64,000 nt of DNA from Ancylobacter sp. TS-1 (lineage in GTDB: Bacteria > Pseudomonadota > Alphaproteobacteria > Rhizobiales > Xanthobacteraceae): assembly GCF_009223885.1 (NCBI RefSeq), contig NZ_CP045144.1:310001-374000 (forward strand), written 5' to 3'. The notes below the pieces were generated by a model. That model was not told the DNA's origin and searched no databases. It saw only the letters and a program-made list of their open reading frames with translations. Below, piece after piece: positions 55,414-63,964 of this stretch. Each line of letters begins with the position of its first letter. Position 1 is the first letter of the stretch. The position numbers were made by a program, and so were the translations under genes.

Positions 55414-55623
55414 ATGGAGCTTATTCTCTCGATCTGCCTCATTGCGAGCCCCGGCACCTGCCGCGAGGAGCCCGTTTCCGTCGGCTTCGAACGGCCGCCG
55501 GCGCCTTTCCAGTGCATGATGGATGCGCCGGTGCGGATCGCCGAGTGGAGCGAGACCCATCCCAAGTGGAAGGTCACGAAGTGGCGCTGCTCCGCTCCCG
55601 GCGTGGCCGGCCGCGACATCTGA
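55414..55623 (+). CDS. Small secreted cysteine-containing protein
   Basis: A 69-residue protein starting MELILSICLIASPGTCREE, so the first 15 residues can act as a signal peptide. Four cysteines in all: C8 and C16 near the start, C34 in FQCMMDAPV and C59 in KWRCSAP. The end, IAEWSETHPKWKVTKWRC, looks conserved because the same pattern is familiar from uncharacterised small proteins of this order. Function is unknown. It lies 112 bases upstream of the sensor kinase gene. Confidence 0.7.
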   Translation: MELILSICLIASPGTCREEPVSVGFERPPAPFQCMMDAPVRIAEWSETHPKWKVTKWRCSAPGVAGRDI

Positions 55624-55735
55624 GGCGTCCCGCCGGGCGTCCGGTTTCTGCTGCGCCGCAGCGTGCGCGCGCGCGCCGTCCGTGGGATCATCGCCGCGCC
55701 ATCCCAGTCCGGGTGGCGTAGATCGGTGAGACGCC

Positions 55736-57355
55736 ATGGGGCGTGGCTTGTTCTCGTCGCTCAGGGCGCGCATGGCACTTCTGCTGTCCGTCGCCGTGCT
55801 GGTGACGGTGGCTTCGACGGTGCTGCTGGTGTTCGCGCTCGGCGCGGCGAACACGCAGCTTGACCGTCTGGTGTCGGCGCAGAACCGTCTCGAACTGCTA
55901 TCGGCGATTTCGGGGCGCATGGGCGACTACGCGCTCACCTCGCTTCAGACCGCGCAGCAGCCGGGCGAGCGCACGCGGGAAGCGCTGGTGTCCGCGCGCG
56001 CGGCGGCGCTTGCGGCGTTCGACCGCTTCGAGAAAACGCTCGGCGACGACGTTCAGCGGTTTCAGGACGAGGAGCAGCGCACGCTGATGGCGGCGCGCAG
56101 CCGCACGCTCGCGCGTCTCCGGGCACAGTTCGAGGTGCTCGACCGCCAGGTCCAGGCGGCGCTCCTCCGTCCCGATCCCGGCATGAATGTCCGCGTGGTG
56201 CTCGATGTCTTCGCCGCCGGCTTCGGCAGCCCGCTGAGCCAGGCGATGGAAGAGGAGCGCACCACGGCCCATGAGGCGCAGGCCTCGGTGCGCGAGCTGC
56301 GCGAGCGCACCATACGCTGGGGGCTGATCGGCGTCGCGTTCGCCTGCATCGTGGCCGTGTTTCTCTATCACCGGCTTGGCCGTTCGCTGGTCAACCGCGT
56401 GGCCGACGTCGCCGCCGCCGCCGCCGACATCGCGCGCGGGCGCTCCGATACCCGCGTCAAGGTGACCGGGCACGACGAACTCAGCCTCGCCATGGCGCGG
56501 TTCAACCGCATGGCCGCCCATCTCGCCCGCCGCGAGGAGCGGCTGGTGTCGGCCCAGCGCCATCTGCGCGAGACGGTCGATGCCCGCACCGCCGAGCTGC
56601 GCGCCGCCAACCGGCGGCTGGAGGATGTCGACCTCGCGCGACGGCGCTTCTTCACCGATGTGAGCCATGAACTGCGCACGCCGCTGACCGTGATCCTCGG
56701 CGAGGTGGAGATCACGCTGCGCCCGGCCAATCCCCGCGAGGAGGATCTGCGCGCGGCGCTGCTGGTGATCCAGTCGCGGGCGCGGCGTCTGCACCGGCGC
56801 GTCGAGGACCTGCTCCGCATCGCCCGTTCCGAGAGCGGGCAGATCGAACTCGACCGCTCACCCTTCCTCGTCGCCGACCTGCTGGCCGACGTGCGCGAGA
56901 GCATGTTGCCGGTCGCCCGTGCCGGCGGCCTCGCTTTGGAAGCGCGCTGCGCGCCGGACGACCTCGCCGTCGATGCCGACCGCGACTGGCTGCGCCAGAC
57001 CTTCGACGGCCTCGTCGCCAATGCGGTGCGGCATTCGCCGCCCGGCGAGACGGTGTTCCTCGAAGCCCGCCGCGAAGGGGGGGATGTGGTGATCAAGGTG
57101 CGCGACCGTGGCACCGGCATCGCCGCCGACGAACTGCCGCACGTGTTCGAGCGGTTCTGGCGCGGCACCGCCGGCGCGCGCGAGGGCACCGGGTTCGGCA
57201 TCGGGCTGGCGCTGGCGAAATGGATCGTCGACCGCCATGGTGGTCGCATAGAAATCGAAAGCGGCACGGGCGGCAGCGAGGGCAGGGGCGGCACCTGCGT
57301 GAGCGTGCGCCTTCCGGTCCCGGTGCCGGACACAACGCTGGAGGCAGCCCAATGA
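55736..57355 (+). CDS. Membrane sensor histidine kinase
   Basis: A 539-residue inner-membrane kinase. Helix 1 (residues 11-37) and helix 2 (about 193-212) flank a 155-residue helical periplasmic domain. HAMP (213-265), coiled coil, then HisKA with His311 in FFTDVSHELRTPL and HATPase (LVANAVRHSPPGE; DRGTGIAADELPHVFERFWRG; GIGLALAKWI). Coupled to its response regulator by ATGA at 57352. Its place directly before pqqABCDE suggests a signal linked to methanol or PQQ use; the ligand is unknown. Confidence 0.92.
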   Translation: MGRGLFSSLRARMALLLSVAVLVTVASTVLLVFALGAANTQLDRLVSAQNRLELLSAISGRMGDYALTSLQTAQQPGERTREALVSARAAALAAFDRFEKTLGDDVQRFQDEEQRTLMAARSRTLARLRAQFEVLDRQVQAALLRPDPGMNVRVVLDVFAAGFGSPLSQAMEEERTTAHEAQASVRELRERTIRWGLIGVAFACIVAVFLYHRLGRSLVNRVADVAAAAADIARGRSDTRVKVTGHDELSLAMARFNRMAAHLARREERLVSAQRHLRETVDARTAELRAANRRLEDVDLARRRFFTDVSHELRTPLTVILGEVEITLRPANPREEDLRAALLVIQSRARRLHRRVEDLLRIARSESGQIELDRSPFLVADLLADVRESMLPVARAGGLALEARCAPDDLAVDADRDWLRQTFDGLVANAVRHSPPGETVFLEARREGGDVVIKVRDRGTGIAADELPHVFERFWRGTAGAREGTGFGIGLALAKWIVDRHGGRIEIESGTGGSEGRGGTCVSVRLPVPVPDTTLEAAQ

Positions 57356-58038
57356 ACATTCTGATCGTCGAGGACGATCCCGACATCGGCTCGCTGCTGC
57401 GGCGCGGCTTCTCGTCCGAGGCCTACCAGGTCGAGCTTGTGGGCGATGGCGAGCAGGCGCTGCGCGCGGCCAATGGCAAGGCGTGGGAGGCCATCATCCT
57501 CGATGTCATGCTGCCCGGCCGCTCCGGCATCGAGGTGTGCAAGGCGATGCGCGCGGGTGGCCAGACCGCGCCGATCATCATGCTGTCCGCACGCTCCAGC
57601 GTGAACGAGCGCACCGAGGGGCTGATGGCCGGGGCGGACGACTATATCGTCAAGCCCTTCGCCTTCGAGGAACTGCTGGCGCGGGTGAAGGTGCAGGCCC
57701 TGCGCCGCAACGGCGAAAGCGAGCCGCGCGCGCTCGAAGTGGGCGCGCTCAGCCTCGATCTCGACACCCGTCAGGCGCAGCTCGGCGGTACGCGCGTGCG
57801 GCTCACCGAGCGCGAGGTGGAACTGCTGGCGCTGCTCATGCGCCATACCGGGGAACCGTTGTCGCGGGCCGACATCTTCGCGGCGCTGTGGGCGGGCCAT
57901 GGCGGCGCCTCGCTCAACGTGGTCGACGTCTATGTCGGCTATCTCCGCCACAAGCTGGCCGAAGCCCTGCCGGATGGCGGTCAACTGATCGTGACGGTGC
58001 GCGGGCGCGGCTTCATGCTTGAAGTTCCGTCAGCGTGA
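57352..58038 (+). CDS. OmpR/PhoB-family response regulator
   Basis: A 228-residue regulator. Receiver domain residues 1-115 (ILIVEDDPDIG, phospho-acceptor Asp51 in AIILDVMLPGRSG, Lys in DDYIVKPFAF), then a winged-helix domain (LTEREVELLALLMRHTGEPLSRADI; VVDVYVGYLRHKL; TVRGRGFML). It starts inside the kinase stop codon (ATGA). The adjacent pqqA promoter region contains a palindrome that could be its target. Confidence 0.93.
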   Translation: MNILIVEDDPDIGSLLRRGFSSEAYQVELVGDGEQALRAANGKAWEAIILDVMLPGRSGIEVCKAMRAGGQTAPIIMLSARSSVNERTEGLMAGADDYIVKPFAFEELLARVKVQALRRNGESEPRALEVGALSLDLDTRQAQLGGTRVRLTEREVELLALLMRHTGEPLSRADIFAALWAGHGGASLNVVDVYVGYLRHKLAEALPDGGQLIVTVRGRGFMLEVPSA

Positions 58039-58064
58039 ACGAGGCGCGCGTGCCGCAGCGACAG

Positions 58065-58082
58065 AAAGGCTTGATGGCCTTT
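58065..58082 (+). terminator. Weak hairpin after the response regulator gene
   Basis: AAAGGC (58065-58070) and GCCTTT (58077-58082), 6-bp stem with loop TTGATG, 27 bases after the stop. Moderate stability and no T run. Confidence 0.4.
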
Positions 58083-58157
58083 CATGTGGTATTATGTGTA
58101 CCTGTTTAATTGTGGTGCGTCTTTCTTGACGAATGAACGAATGATCATCACATTGCT

Positions 58158-58218
58158 TTTGCGGTTCTAATCACCGCAAATCAACGCAATCTCTTATGAT
58201 CTTCTTATGAAGTATAAA
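58158..58218 (+). promoter_or_regulatory. pqqA promoter region with palindrome
   Basis: TTTGCGG (58158-58164) and CCGCAAA (58174-58180), perfect 7-bp arms around nine bases, lie 33 bases upstream of TATAAA (58213-58218), a reasonable -10 for pqqA. The 200 bases before pqqA are the most AT-rich stretch of this part of the window. The palindrome is well placed for an activator such as the adjacent OmpR-type regulator; the assignment is inference. Confidence 0.5.
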
Positions 58219-58244
58219 GAGGTTGAAATACCGAGGAGGAAGAA

Positions 58245-58322
58245 ATGGCCTGGACCACTCCGCGTATCGTCGAAGTCTGCGTCGGCATGGAAGTCAACGC
58301 CTACTATCCGGCGGATTTCTGA
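58245..58322 (+). CDS. pqqA: PqqA: ribosomal precursor peptide of PQQ
   Basis: A 25-residue peptide, MAWTTPRIVEVCVGMEVNAY followed by YPADF. Glu16 and Tyr20 in the invariant E-x3-Y are the two residues cross-linked by PqqE and then built into PQQ. The I-x-E-x-C-x-G-M-E core is standard. The strong site GAGGAGGAAG is seven bases or less before the ATG. A large hairpin begins at the base after the stop codon, separating pqqA from pqqB. Confidence 0.95.
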   Translation: MAWTTPRIVEVCVGMEVNAYYPADF

Positions 58323-58387
58323 GCCTTAAGGGGCGGGGTGTCGCGATATCGGTTTGCCGATGCTCACGTTCCCGCCCCGCTTAAGGC
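58323..58387 (+). promoter_or_regulatory. Large hairpin between pqqA and pqqB enclosing the pqqB start
   Basis: GCCTTAAGGGGCGGG (58323-58337) pairs with CCCGCCCC-GC-TTAAGGC (58371-58387): 15 base pairs with a 2-base bulge. The 33-base loop holds the pqqB start codon at 58360, and the right arm is pqqB codons 4-9. It should both damp transcription past pqqA and limit pqqB translation. Confidence 0.75.
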
Positions 58388-59298
58388 TTGTCGTCCTGGG
58401 ATCGGCCGCTGGCGGCGGATTCCCGCAATGGAACTGCCGCTGCGCGGTCTGTTCCCTTGCCTGGGCCGGCGACCCGAGGGTGCGTCGCCGCACCCAGGCA
58501 TCGGTCGCCGTGAGCGCCGATGGCGTCCATTGGGCGCTGGTGAACTGCGCTCCGGAAGTCCTGTCGCAGATTCAGGCCGTGCCCGCGCTGCACCCGCAGG
58601 CGGGGCTCCGGCATTCCCCGGTGTCGGCCGTGCTCCTGACCAATGCCGACATCGACCATGTCGCAGGGCTTCTCAGCCTGCGCGAGGCACAGCCCTTCTC
58701 GTTGCTGGCGACGCCCGCCGTGCATGAGGTGCTGCGGACCAGCAGCGCCTTCGACGTGCTGGCGGAAGGCGTGGTGGAGCGCCGGCCGGTCGAGCTTGGC
58801 GCCTCCTTCGAACTGGTCGAGGGCGTCAGCGCGACCATCTTCCCCGTACCCGGCAAGATCGCGCTCTATCTCGAAGCGCGCGAGGAGGCCGAGAAGGGGC
58901 GCCTCGTCACCGATATCGAGGGCGAGCAGACCATCGGCGTCGAACTCTCGGCCGGCGGGCGGCGGGTGCTCTACATCCCCGGCTGCGCGGCGATGACCGA
59001 CGCGCTGCGCGAGCGCCTGGAAGGCGCCGACGTCGTGCTGTTCGACGGCACGCTCTGGCGCGACGACGAGATGGTCCGTGCCGGCGTCGGAACCAAGACC
59101 GGCGCGCGCATGGGCCACATGTCGATGTCCGGCGAAGGCGGATCGATAGAAGCTTTGCGAAAGGTCAAGGTCGGCCGTAAAATCTATGTCCACATCAATA
59201 ACACCAATCCGGTGCTCGTTGATGGCTCCGAAGAGCGGATAACGGCGAATAAAGCCGGATGGGAAATCGCTCAAGACGGGATGGAGATTGCCTTATGA
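58360..59298 (+). CDS. pqqB: PqqB: PQQ biosynthesis MBL-fold protein
   Basis: A 312-residue cytosolic protein with the PqqB hallmark LVVLGSAAGGGFPQWNCRCAVCSLAW (two Cys pairs) and NADIDHVAGLLSLREAQPF. It is a metallo-beta-lactamase-fold enzyme thought to hydroxylate the tyrosine in the PqqA cross-link during PQQ formation. The ATG at 58360 was chosen; a TTG six bases upstream is possible. No clear ribosome site is visible, in line with control by the surrounding hairpin. The stop overlaps pqqC by ATGA. Confidence 0.95.
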   Translation: MLTFPPRLRLVVLGSAAGGGFPQWNCRCAVCSLAWAGDPRVRRRTQASVAVSADGVHWALVNCAPEVLSQIQAVPALHPQAGLRHSPVSAVLLTNADIDHVAGLLSLREAQPFSLLATPAVHEVLRTSSAFDVLAEGVVERRPVELGASFELVEGVSATIFPVPGKIALYLEAREEAEKGRLVTDIEGEQTIGVELSAGGRRVLYIPGCAAMTDALRERLEGADVVLFDGTLWRDDEMVRAGVGTKTGARMGHMSMSGEGGSIEALRKVKVGRKIYVHINNTNPVLVDGSEERITANKAGWEIAQDGMEIAL

Positions 59299-60026
59299 CT
59301 ACGCTTCTTTCGCCGGAAGAACTGGAAGCGCGCCTGCGTGACGTCGGTGCACGGCGCTATCACAGCCTGCACCCCTTCCATAAGCTTCTGCACAACGGTG
59401 AGCTCAGCTTCGGCCAGGTGCAGGCTTGGGCGCTCAACCGCTACTATTATCAGGCGATGATCCCGGTGAAGGATTCCGCCATCCTCGCCCGCATGGAGGA
59501 GCCGGAGCTGCGCCGCGTGTGGCGCCAGCGCATCGTCGACCATGACGGCAACCATGAAGGGGAGGGCGGCATCGCCCGCTGGCTGAAGCTCACCGACGGG
59601 CTCGGCCTCGACCGCCATTACGTCACCTCGCTGGAAGGGCTGCTGCCCGCCACCCGCTTCGCGGTGGACGCCTATGTGCATTTCGTCCGCGAGAAGAGCC
59701 TGCTGGAGGCGATCGCCTCCTCGCTCACGGAGATGTTCTCGCCCGGCATCATCGGCGAGCGTGTCGCCGGCATGCTGAAGAACTACGATTTCGTCTCCAA
59801 GGAGACGCTGGCCTATTTCCAGAACCGCCTCACCGAAGCGCCGCGCGATGCCGATTTCGCGCTCGCCTATGTGAAGGAGCACGCCCGCACCCCGGCCCAG
59901 CAGGCCGCCGCGATCCGTGCGCTCGAATTCAAGTGCGACGTGCTCTGGGTGCAGCTCGACGCGCTTTATTTCGCCTATGTCGACCCGAAGATGGCCTATC
60001 CGGGCAAGTTCGTCCCGAAGGAATGA
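59295..60026 (+). CDS. pqqC: PqqC: pyrroloquinoline-quinone synthase
   Basis: A 243-residue helical oxidase that closes the ring and removes eight electrons from AHQQ to give PQQ. Recognised from RYHSLHPFHKLLHNGELSFGQVQAWALNRYYYQAMIPVKD and DHDGNHEGEGGIARWLKL, with the active-site His, Tyr and Arg clusters. Its ATG overlaps the pqqB stop (ATGA at 59295). The normal length is kept, and there is no fusion with pqqD. Confidence 0.96.
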   Translation: MTTLLSPEELEARLRDVGARRYHSLHPFHKLLHNGELSFGQVQAWALNRYYYQAMIPVKDSAILARMEEPELRRVWRQRIVDHDGNHEGEGGIARWLKLTDGLGLDRHYVTSLEGLLPATRFAVDAYVHFVREKSLLEAIASSLTEMFSPGIIGERVAGMLKNYDFVSKETLAYFQNRLTEAPRDADFALAYVKEHARTPAQQAAAIRALEFKCDVLWVQLDALYFAYVDPKMAYPGKFVPKE

Positions 60027-60108
60027 GATGTCCGGCACCCCGGGCGGCCGGCACGGTCGCCCGGGGGCGTCGGCGGAGCCGGACGGCGCCGATGGAAAGA
60101 GAGACGTG

Positions 60109-60420
60109 ATGACCGCCATTCTTGCCGCGACCGGCGTTCCCAAGCTTGCGCGCGGCGTGCGCCTGCGCAACGACGAGGCGCGCGGCCAGTGGGTGCTGCT
60201 GGCGCCCGAGCGCGTGCTCAATCCCGATCCGGTCGCCGTCGAGATCCTGAAGAAGGTGGACGGCGCGCGCTCCATCGACACCATCGTCGACGAGCTGGCG
60301 AGCACCTTCAGCGTGGAGCGCGAGCGGGTGGCGGGCGATGTCGATTCCTTCCTCGCCGGTCTGGTCGAGAAGGGCATGATCGAGCTGGCCGTGCCGAGCA
60401 TCGGAGATGCAGCGTCATGA
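60109..60420 (+). CDS. pqqD: PqqD: PqqA peptide chaperone
   Basis: A 103-residue protein of the RiPP recognition-element fold that presents PqqA to PqqE. Typical elements: [29 protein letters not shown] and a winged-helix-like C-terminus ([19 protein letters not shown]...[13 protein letters not shown]). The ATG at 60109 gives normal length. An ATG at 60028, just after pqqC and with a good AAGGA, would add 27 low-complexity residues. Its stop overlaps the pqqE start (ATGA). Confidence 0.93.
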   Translation: MTAILAATGVPKLARGVRLRNDEARGQWVLLAPERVLNPDPVAVEILKKVDGARSIDTIVDELASTFSVERERVAGDVDSFLAGLVEKGMIELAVPSIGDAAS

Positions 60421-61559
60421 ATGTTATCGCCCCCGCCACGCACGCCGAGGCGCCGGTGCGCCCGGCGCCGCCCGCGCCCTATGGCATGCTCGCGGAGCTG
60501 ACCCATCGCTGCCCGCTGCAATGCCCCTATTGCTCGAACCCGGTCGATCTCGACCGCCGCAATGTCGAGCTCGATACCGAGACCTGGCTGCGCGTGTTCT
60601 CCGAGGCCGCCAAGCTCGGCGTGCTGCAGGTCCACCTTTCCGGCGGCGAGCCGACCGCCCGGCGCGATCTGGAGGTGATGATCCGCCATTGCGTCGAGGT
60701 CGGGCTCTACACCAACCTGATCACCGCCGGCGTCGGCGTGACGCCCGAGCGCCTGCAGTCCATCTCGGATGCCGGCGTCGACCATGTGCAGCTGTCCTTC
60801 CAGGGCGCGACGCCCGAGATCACCGACAAGGTGTCGAACTATCGCGGCGCCCATGAGCGCAAGCTCGCCGTGGCGCGCGAGGTGCGCCGGCTCGGCCTGC
60901 CGCTCACCGTCAATTCGGTGGTGCACCGGGCCAACATCCACCAGATCCCCGCCTTCATCGATCTGGCGCTCGACCTCGGCGCCAAGCGCATCGAGATCGC
61001 CCATTCGCAATATTACGGCTGGGCGCTGCGCAACCGCGGTGCGCTGATGCCGACCCGCGATCAGGTGTTCTGGGCGCTCGACGTGGTGGAGGAGGCGCGC
61101 GCGCGGCTCAAGGGCCAGCTGACCATCGACGCGGTGGTGCCGGACTATTACGCGAAGTACCCCAAGCCCTGCATGAATGGCTGGGGCCGCCAGTCGCTCA
61201 ACGTCACGCCGTCCGGCAAGGTGCTGCCCTGCCACGCCGCCGAAACCATTCCCAGCCTCGATTTCTGGAACGTGCGCGAACATTCGCTCAGCGATGTGTG
61301 GCTGAACTCGCCGGCCTTCAACGCGTTTCGCGGCACCGACTGGATGCCGGATCTGTGCCGGAGCTGCGAGCGCAAGGAACTCGACTGGGGCGGCTGCCGC
61401 TGCCAGGCGATGGCCATTGCCGGCGACGCGGCCGCCACAGACCCCGCCTGCCACAAATCGCCCCTGCATGCCCATCTGCTGGCGCTGGCCGAGGCCGACG
61501 CGACGGGCAGCGAGGATTATGATTACCGGCGCTATGCGGCGCCGGACCGTACCAGCTGA
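60417..61559 (+). CDS. pqqE: PqqE: radical SAM PqqA peptide cyclase
   Basis: A 380-residue radical SAM enzyme that joins Glu and Tyr of PqqA. The cluster-binding motif is [15 protein letters not shown] (CxxxCxxC) and the SAM-binding [10 protein letters not shown] follows. The C-terminal SPASM region contains further cysteines ([37 protein letters not shown]). ATG overlaps the pqqD stop. Last gene of the pqqABCDE order; no pqqF or pqqG protease gene is in the window. Confidence 0.97.
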   Translation: MNVIAPATHAEAPVRPAPPAPYGMLAELTHRCPLQCPYCSNPVDLDRRNVELDTETWLRVFSEAAKLGVLQVHLSGGEPTARRDLEVMIRHCVEVGLYTNLITAGVGVTPERLQSISDAGVDHVQLSFQGATPEITDKVSNYRGAHERKLAVAREVRRLGLPLTVNSVVHRANIHQIPAFIDLALDLGAKRIEIAHSQYYGWALRNRGALMPTRDQVFWALDVVEEARARLKGQLTIDAVVPDYYAKYPKPCMNGWGRQSLNVTPSGKVLPCHAAETIPSLDFWNVREHSLSDVWLNSPAFNAFRGTDWMPDLCRSCERKELDWGGCRCQAMAIAGDAAATDPACHKSPLHAHLLALAEADATGSEDYDYRRYAAPDRTS

Positions 61560-61575
61560 TCCGGGAGTGCCATTC

Positions 61576-62280
61576 ATGTTGCGTAGGGCGAAGAGATTTG
61601 CCGGCCCGCTTTTCGCTGCGGCCTGCCTGATGGCCGCCGGTGCTGCGCTGGCGGCGCCGCCCGCCACGCCGACGGCGGGGCAACTCTTTTTCGAGACGCC
61701 GTATCTGGCGAAGGTCGCCCCCGGCACGACGCTGAACTACAGCTACAAGCACGTCGCCGCCGAGGCCAAGCTTGGCGAGAGCTTCGACGAGACGCTGGCG
61801 ATGGCGGTGACGGCCCCGGCGGACGATCCTACCAAGCGTGTCGCCGACGTCGCCATCCATCGCGGCGACCGGGAAGGCGAGGCGGGGCCCTTTCCCACGC
61901 TGAACGGCAACCCGATCGCGCTGATTCTGCTTGAACGCGACGTGAAGGAGATGGCGCAGCTCACCAAGGGCAGCCCCTTCTACCTGCGCAACCGCGTGCG
62001 CGAGAATCTCGGCACCGGCAAGGTCGAACCGGCGCGCTTCACCTATGACGGCAAGGAAGTGGAGGGCTGGAAGCTCAGCTTCACGCCCTTCATCCAGGAC
62101 CCGAACAAGGACAAGCTGCTCGAGCTGGCCGGGCGCCGCTACGAGTTCCTGTTCTCGGACGCGGTGCCGGGCGGCCTTTATTCCATCGACGTCGTCACGC
62201 CCAAGGCGGACGGCTCGTCCAACATCATCGAGACCCGCCTCGCCTTCACCGGTGCGACCAGCACGCCGACGGCGAAGTAG
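61576..62280 (+). CDS. Unknown secreted protein downstream of pqqE
   Basis: A 234-residue exported protein. Signal peptide FAGPLFAAACLMAAGAALA, cleavage near AAP. The rest has no cysteine and a beta-rich look (LNYSYKHVAAEAKLGESFDETLAMAV; PARFTYDGKEVEGWKLSFTPF; GGLYSIDVVTPKADGSSNIIETRLAF). I do not recognise the family. GGGAG precedes the ATG, and it lies 16 bases after pqqE, so it is probably co-transcribed with the PQQ genes. Confidence 0.72.
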   Translation: MLRRAKRFAGPLFAAACLMAAGAALAAPPATPTAGQLFFETPYLAKVAPGTTLNYSYKHVAAEAKLGESFDETLAMAVTAPADDPTKRVADVAIHRGDREGEAGPFPTLNGNPIALILLERDVKEMAQLTKGSPFYLRNRVRENLGTGKVEPARFTYDGKEVEGWKLSFTPFIQDPNKDKLLELAGRRYEFLFSDAVPGGLYSIDVVTPKADGSSNIIETRLAFTGATSTPTAK

Positions 62281-62302
62281 ACGGGCGACCGGGAGAGACG
62301 CC

Positions 62303-62809
62303 ATGTGGAAGAACGCCATGCGGAACGGAAGGCGCGTTCGAGGGGTCAAGCTGATGGGCACGCCGGCGCGGTTCGCGTCGGCGACGCTCGTCGCGCTTGC
62401 GCTGGGGGCTGGGGGCGCGGTGGCGCAGGAGGCCGGCGCGACGACAAGCTCGGGCCTCAGCGTCGGCCTCGCGCCGGGCGTCACTCCCGGCGTCTCCCGG
62501 CCTGCGACCTCCGGGCCGGCGGCCGGGCTGATCAACGACTATCCGACGGTGGCGCGCGCCGACTACGTGTTCGGCTGCATGGCGGCGAACGGCCAGACCC
62601 GGCCGGCGCTGGAAAAGTGCTCCTGCTCGATCGACACCATCGCGACCATCCTGCCCTATGAACGCTATGTCGAGGCCGAGACCATCCTCAGCGTCGGACA
62701 GGTCGCCGGCCATCAGTCCGAGCTGTTCCGCTCGGCCGGCATCTTCCGCGACATCGTGGCCGACCTGCGCCGGGCGCAGGCGGAAGCGGAAGTCACCTGC
62801 TTCTACTGA
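62303..62809 (+). CDS. Unknown secreted protein with three conserved-looking cysteines
   Basis: A 168-residue protein starting at ATG 62303 with GGGAGAG upstream. The signal peptide is internal-looking (ARFASATLVALALGAGGAVA), so ATG 62354 is a possible true start. The mature part has VFGCMAANGQTRPALEKCSCSIDTIATILPYERYVEAETI and ends VTCFY: four cysteines, able to form two disulfides. Family not recognised. It is 22 bases after the previous gene and probably in the same operon. Confidence 0.72.
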   Translation: MWKNAMRNGRRVRGVKLMGTPARFASATLVALALGAGGAVAQEAGATTSSGLSVGLAPGVTPGVSRPATSGPAAGLINDYPTVARADYVFGCMAANGQTRPALEKCSCSIDTIATILPYERYVEAETILSVGQVAGHQSELFRSAGIFRDIVADLRRAQAEAEVTCFY

Positions 62810-62818
62810 GGCCGGTTT

Positions 62819-62834
62819 GCCCGTGAAGACGGGC
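62819..62834. terminator. Hairpin between convergent genes
   Basis: GCCCGT (62819-62824) and ACGGGC (62829-62834), loop GAAG, in the gap between the secreted-protein gene and the convergent SoxYZ-like gene. No T tract; function suggested by position only. Confidence 0.35.
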
Positions 62835-62908
62835 GGCGGCGGGGCCGCGCCTTGAGCGCCGCGACCCCGGAGCGCGCTGGCGCGCGTCCGGGATGACGGT
62901 GACGGGGC

Positions 62909-63730
62909 TCAGCCTGCCGGCTTTAGTTCGCCCTCGAACTTGCGCCCGTCCGTGTCGCCGGCATCGACATGGATTTCCCGCCCCGTGGGCTCGTAGGAGA
63001 CGCGGATCGCCGGGTCCTCGCTCAGCGAGATGCCGCCCTCCATCGAGAAGACCAGCGCGTCGCCCTGCATGACCTTGATGTTGTCGACGAACTGGGCGGG
63101 AATATAGGTGCGCGTCAGCGGGTCCATCTGCAGGCCGGAATAGTTCGGATGGCGGATCATGAGCTGGAGCTGCGACACCCGGCTCGCCTTGCTGGCATCG
63201 CTCAGGCCGTCGGCGCTGACGGATTTCAGCTTCAGCTGGCCGAGATTCTTCAGCGCCGTCTCCTCATCCTTCATCGCCGGCGCCGAGCAGCCGCCGGAGG
63301 CTTTCACATAGCTCTCGGCCATGTGCAGGCCGCCATCGCTGGTTTCGGCAATAACGCGCACATAGGAGTAGGAATTGACCCGCAGCCGGGTGCCGAGCGC
63401 GACGTCGCGGCGCTCGCCCCCGAAGGTGAAGGTGGCGGCGACCGGCGCGGGGTTCTCGTCGACGATGACGGTGAGCTTGCTGATCGTGCGCGGATCGCCG
63501 GCGGGCAGCATCACCTCGACCTCGATCGGCACCATGGCGGCATCTTCCGCCCGCTTGGGCGCGGTGAGGTGCACGAGCGGGCTCGCTTCCTCGATAGGGC
63601 GCTCGCCGAACACGTCCGGCTTGAGCGACTTCCAGCTGGCGTCGGCGCCGGGCTCCTGCGCCGCGGCCGCGCTGACGGCGAGGGCGGAGAACAGGGCGAC
63701 GGCAAGAATCAGGCGGATTCGGCGATGCAT
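62909..63730 (-). CDS. Quinoprotein dehydrogenase-associated SoxYZ-like carrier
   Basis: A 273-residue exported protein, signal peptide MHRRIRLILAVALFSALAVS. The first part is SoxY-like (VPIEVEVMLPAGDPRTISKLTVIVDENPAP...ASGGCSAP, with the carrier Cys at the end of the domain) and the second is SoxZ-like (LQLMIRHPNYSGLQMDPLTRTYIPAQFVDNIKV). This two-domain form is found with PQQ dehydrogenase genes and is thought to belong to a quinoprotein relay; its cargo is not known. Faces the pqq operon. Confidence 0.87.
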   Translation of the reverse strand: MHRRIRLILAVALFSALAVSAAAAQEPGADASWKSLKPDVFGERPIEEASPLVHLTAPKRAEDAAMVPIEVEVMLPAGDPRTISKLTVIVDENPAPVAATFTFGGERRDVALGTRLRVNSYSYVRVIAETSDGGLHMAESYVKASGGCSAPAMKDEETALKNLGQLKLKSVSADGLSDASKASRVSQLQLMIRHPNYSGLQMDPLTRTYIPAQFVDNIKVMQGDALVFSMEGGISLSEDPAIRVSYEPTGREIHVDAGDTDGRKFEGELKPAG

Positions 63731-63964
63731 GGCGATCTCCCGGGGCCCGTCGGATCGTTCATCGTCCGGCGGTTACCTGCATCATACGCCCTTGTGGCGT
63801 GGAATTGCAGGCACGAACACGCGAGCGCGTCGGTCGGTCGCTGCCGGTGCCGTTCCGTTCACTTTGCCGTGCCTTGCCGCTTCCGCGCGGGCCTCGCCGG
63901 TGCGATGTTCGCGCCGTGGCGTCGCCCTGTCCGGCGCCGATGCGAAATCAGGACGTAGCCGCTC

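Noticed and set aside
59271..61727. Minus-strand open frame of 818 codons opposite pqqCDE
   Set aside because: It covers three certain pqq genes in antisense and has low-complexity composition.
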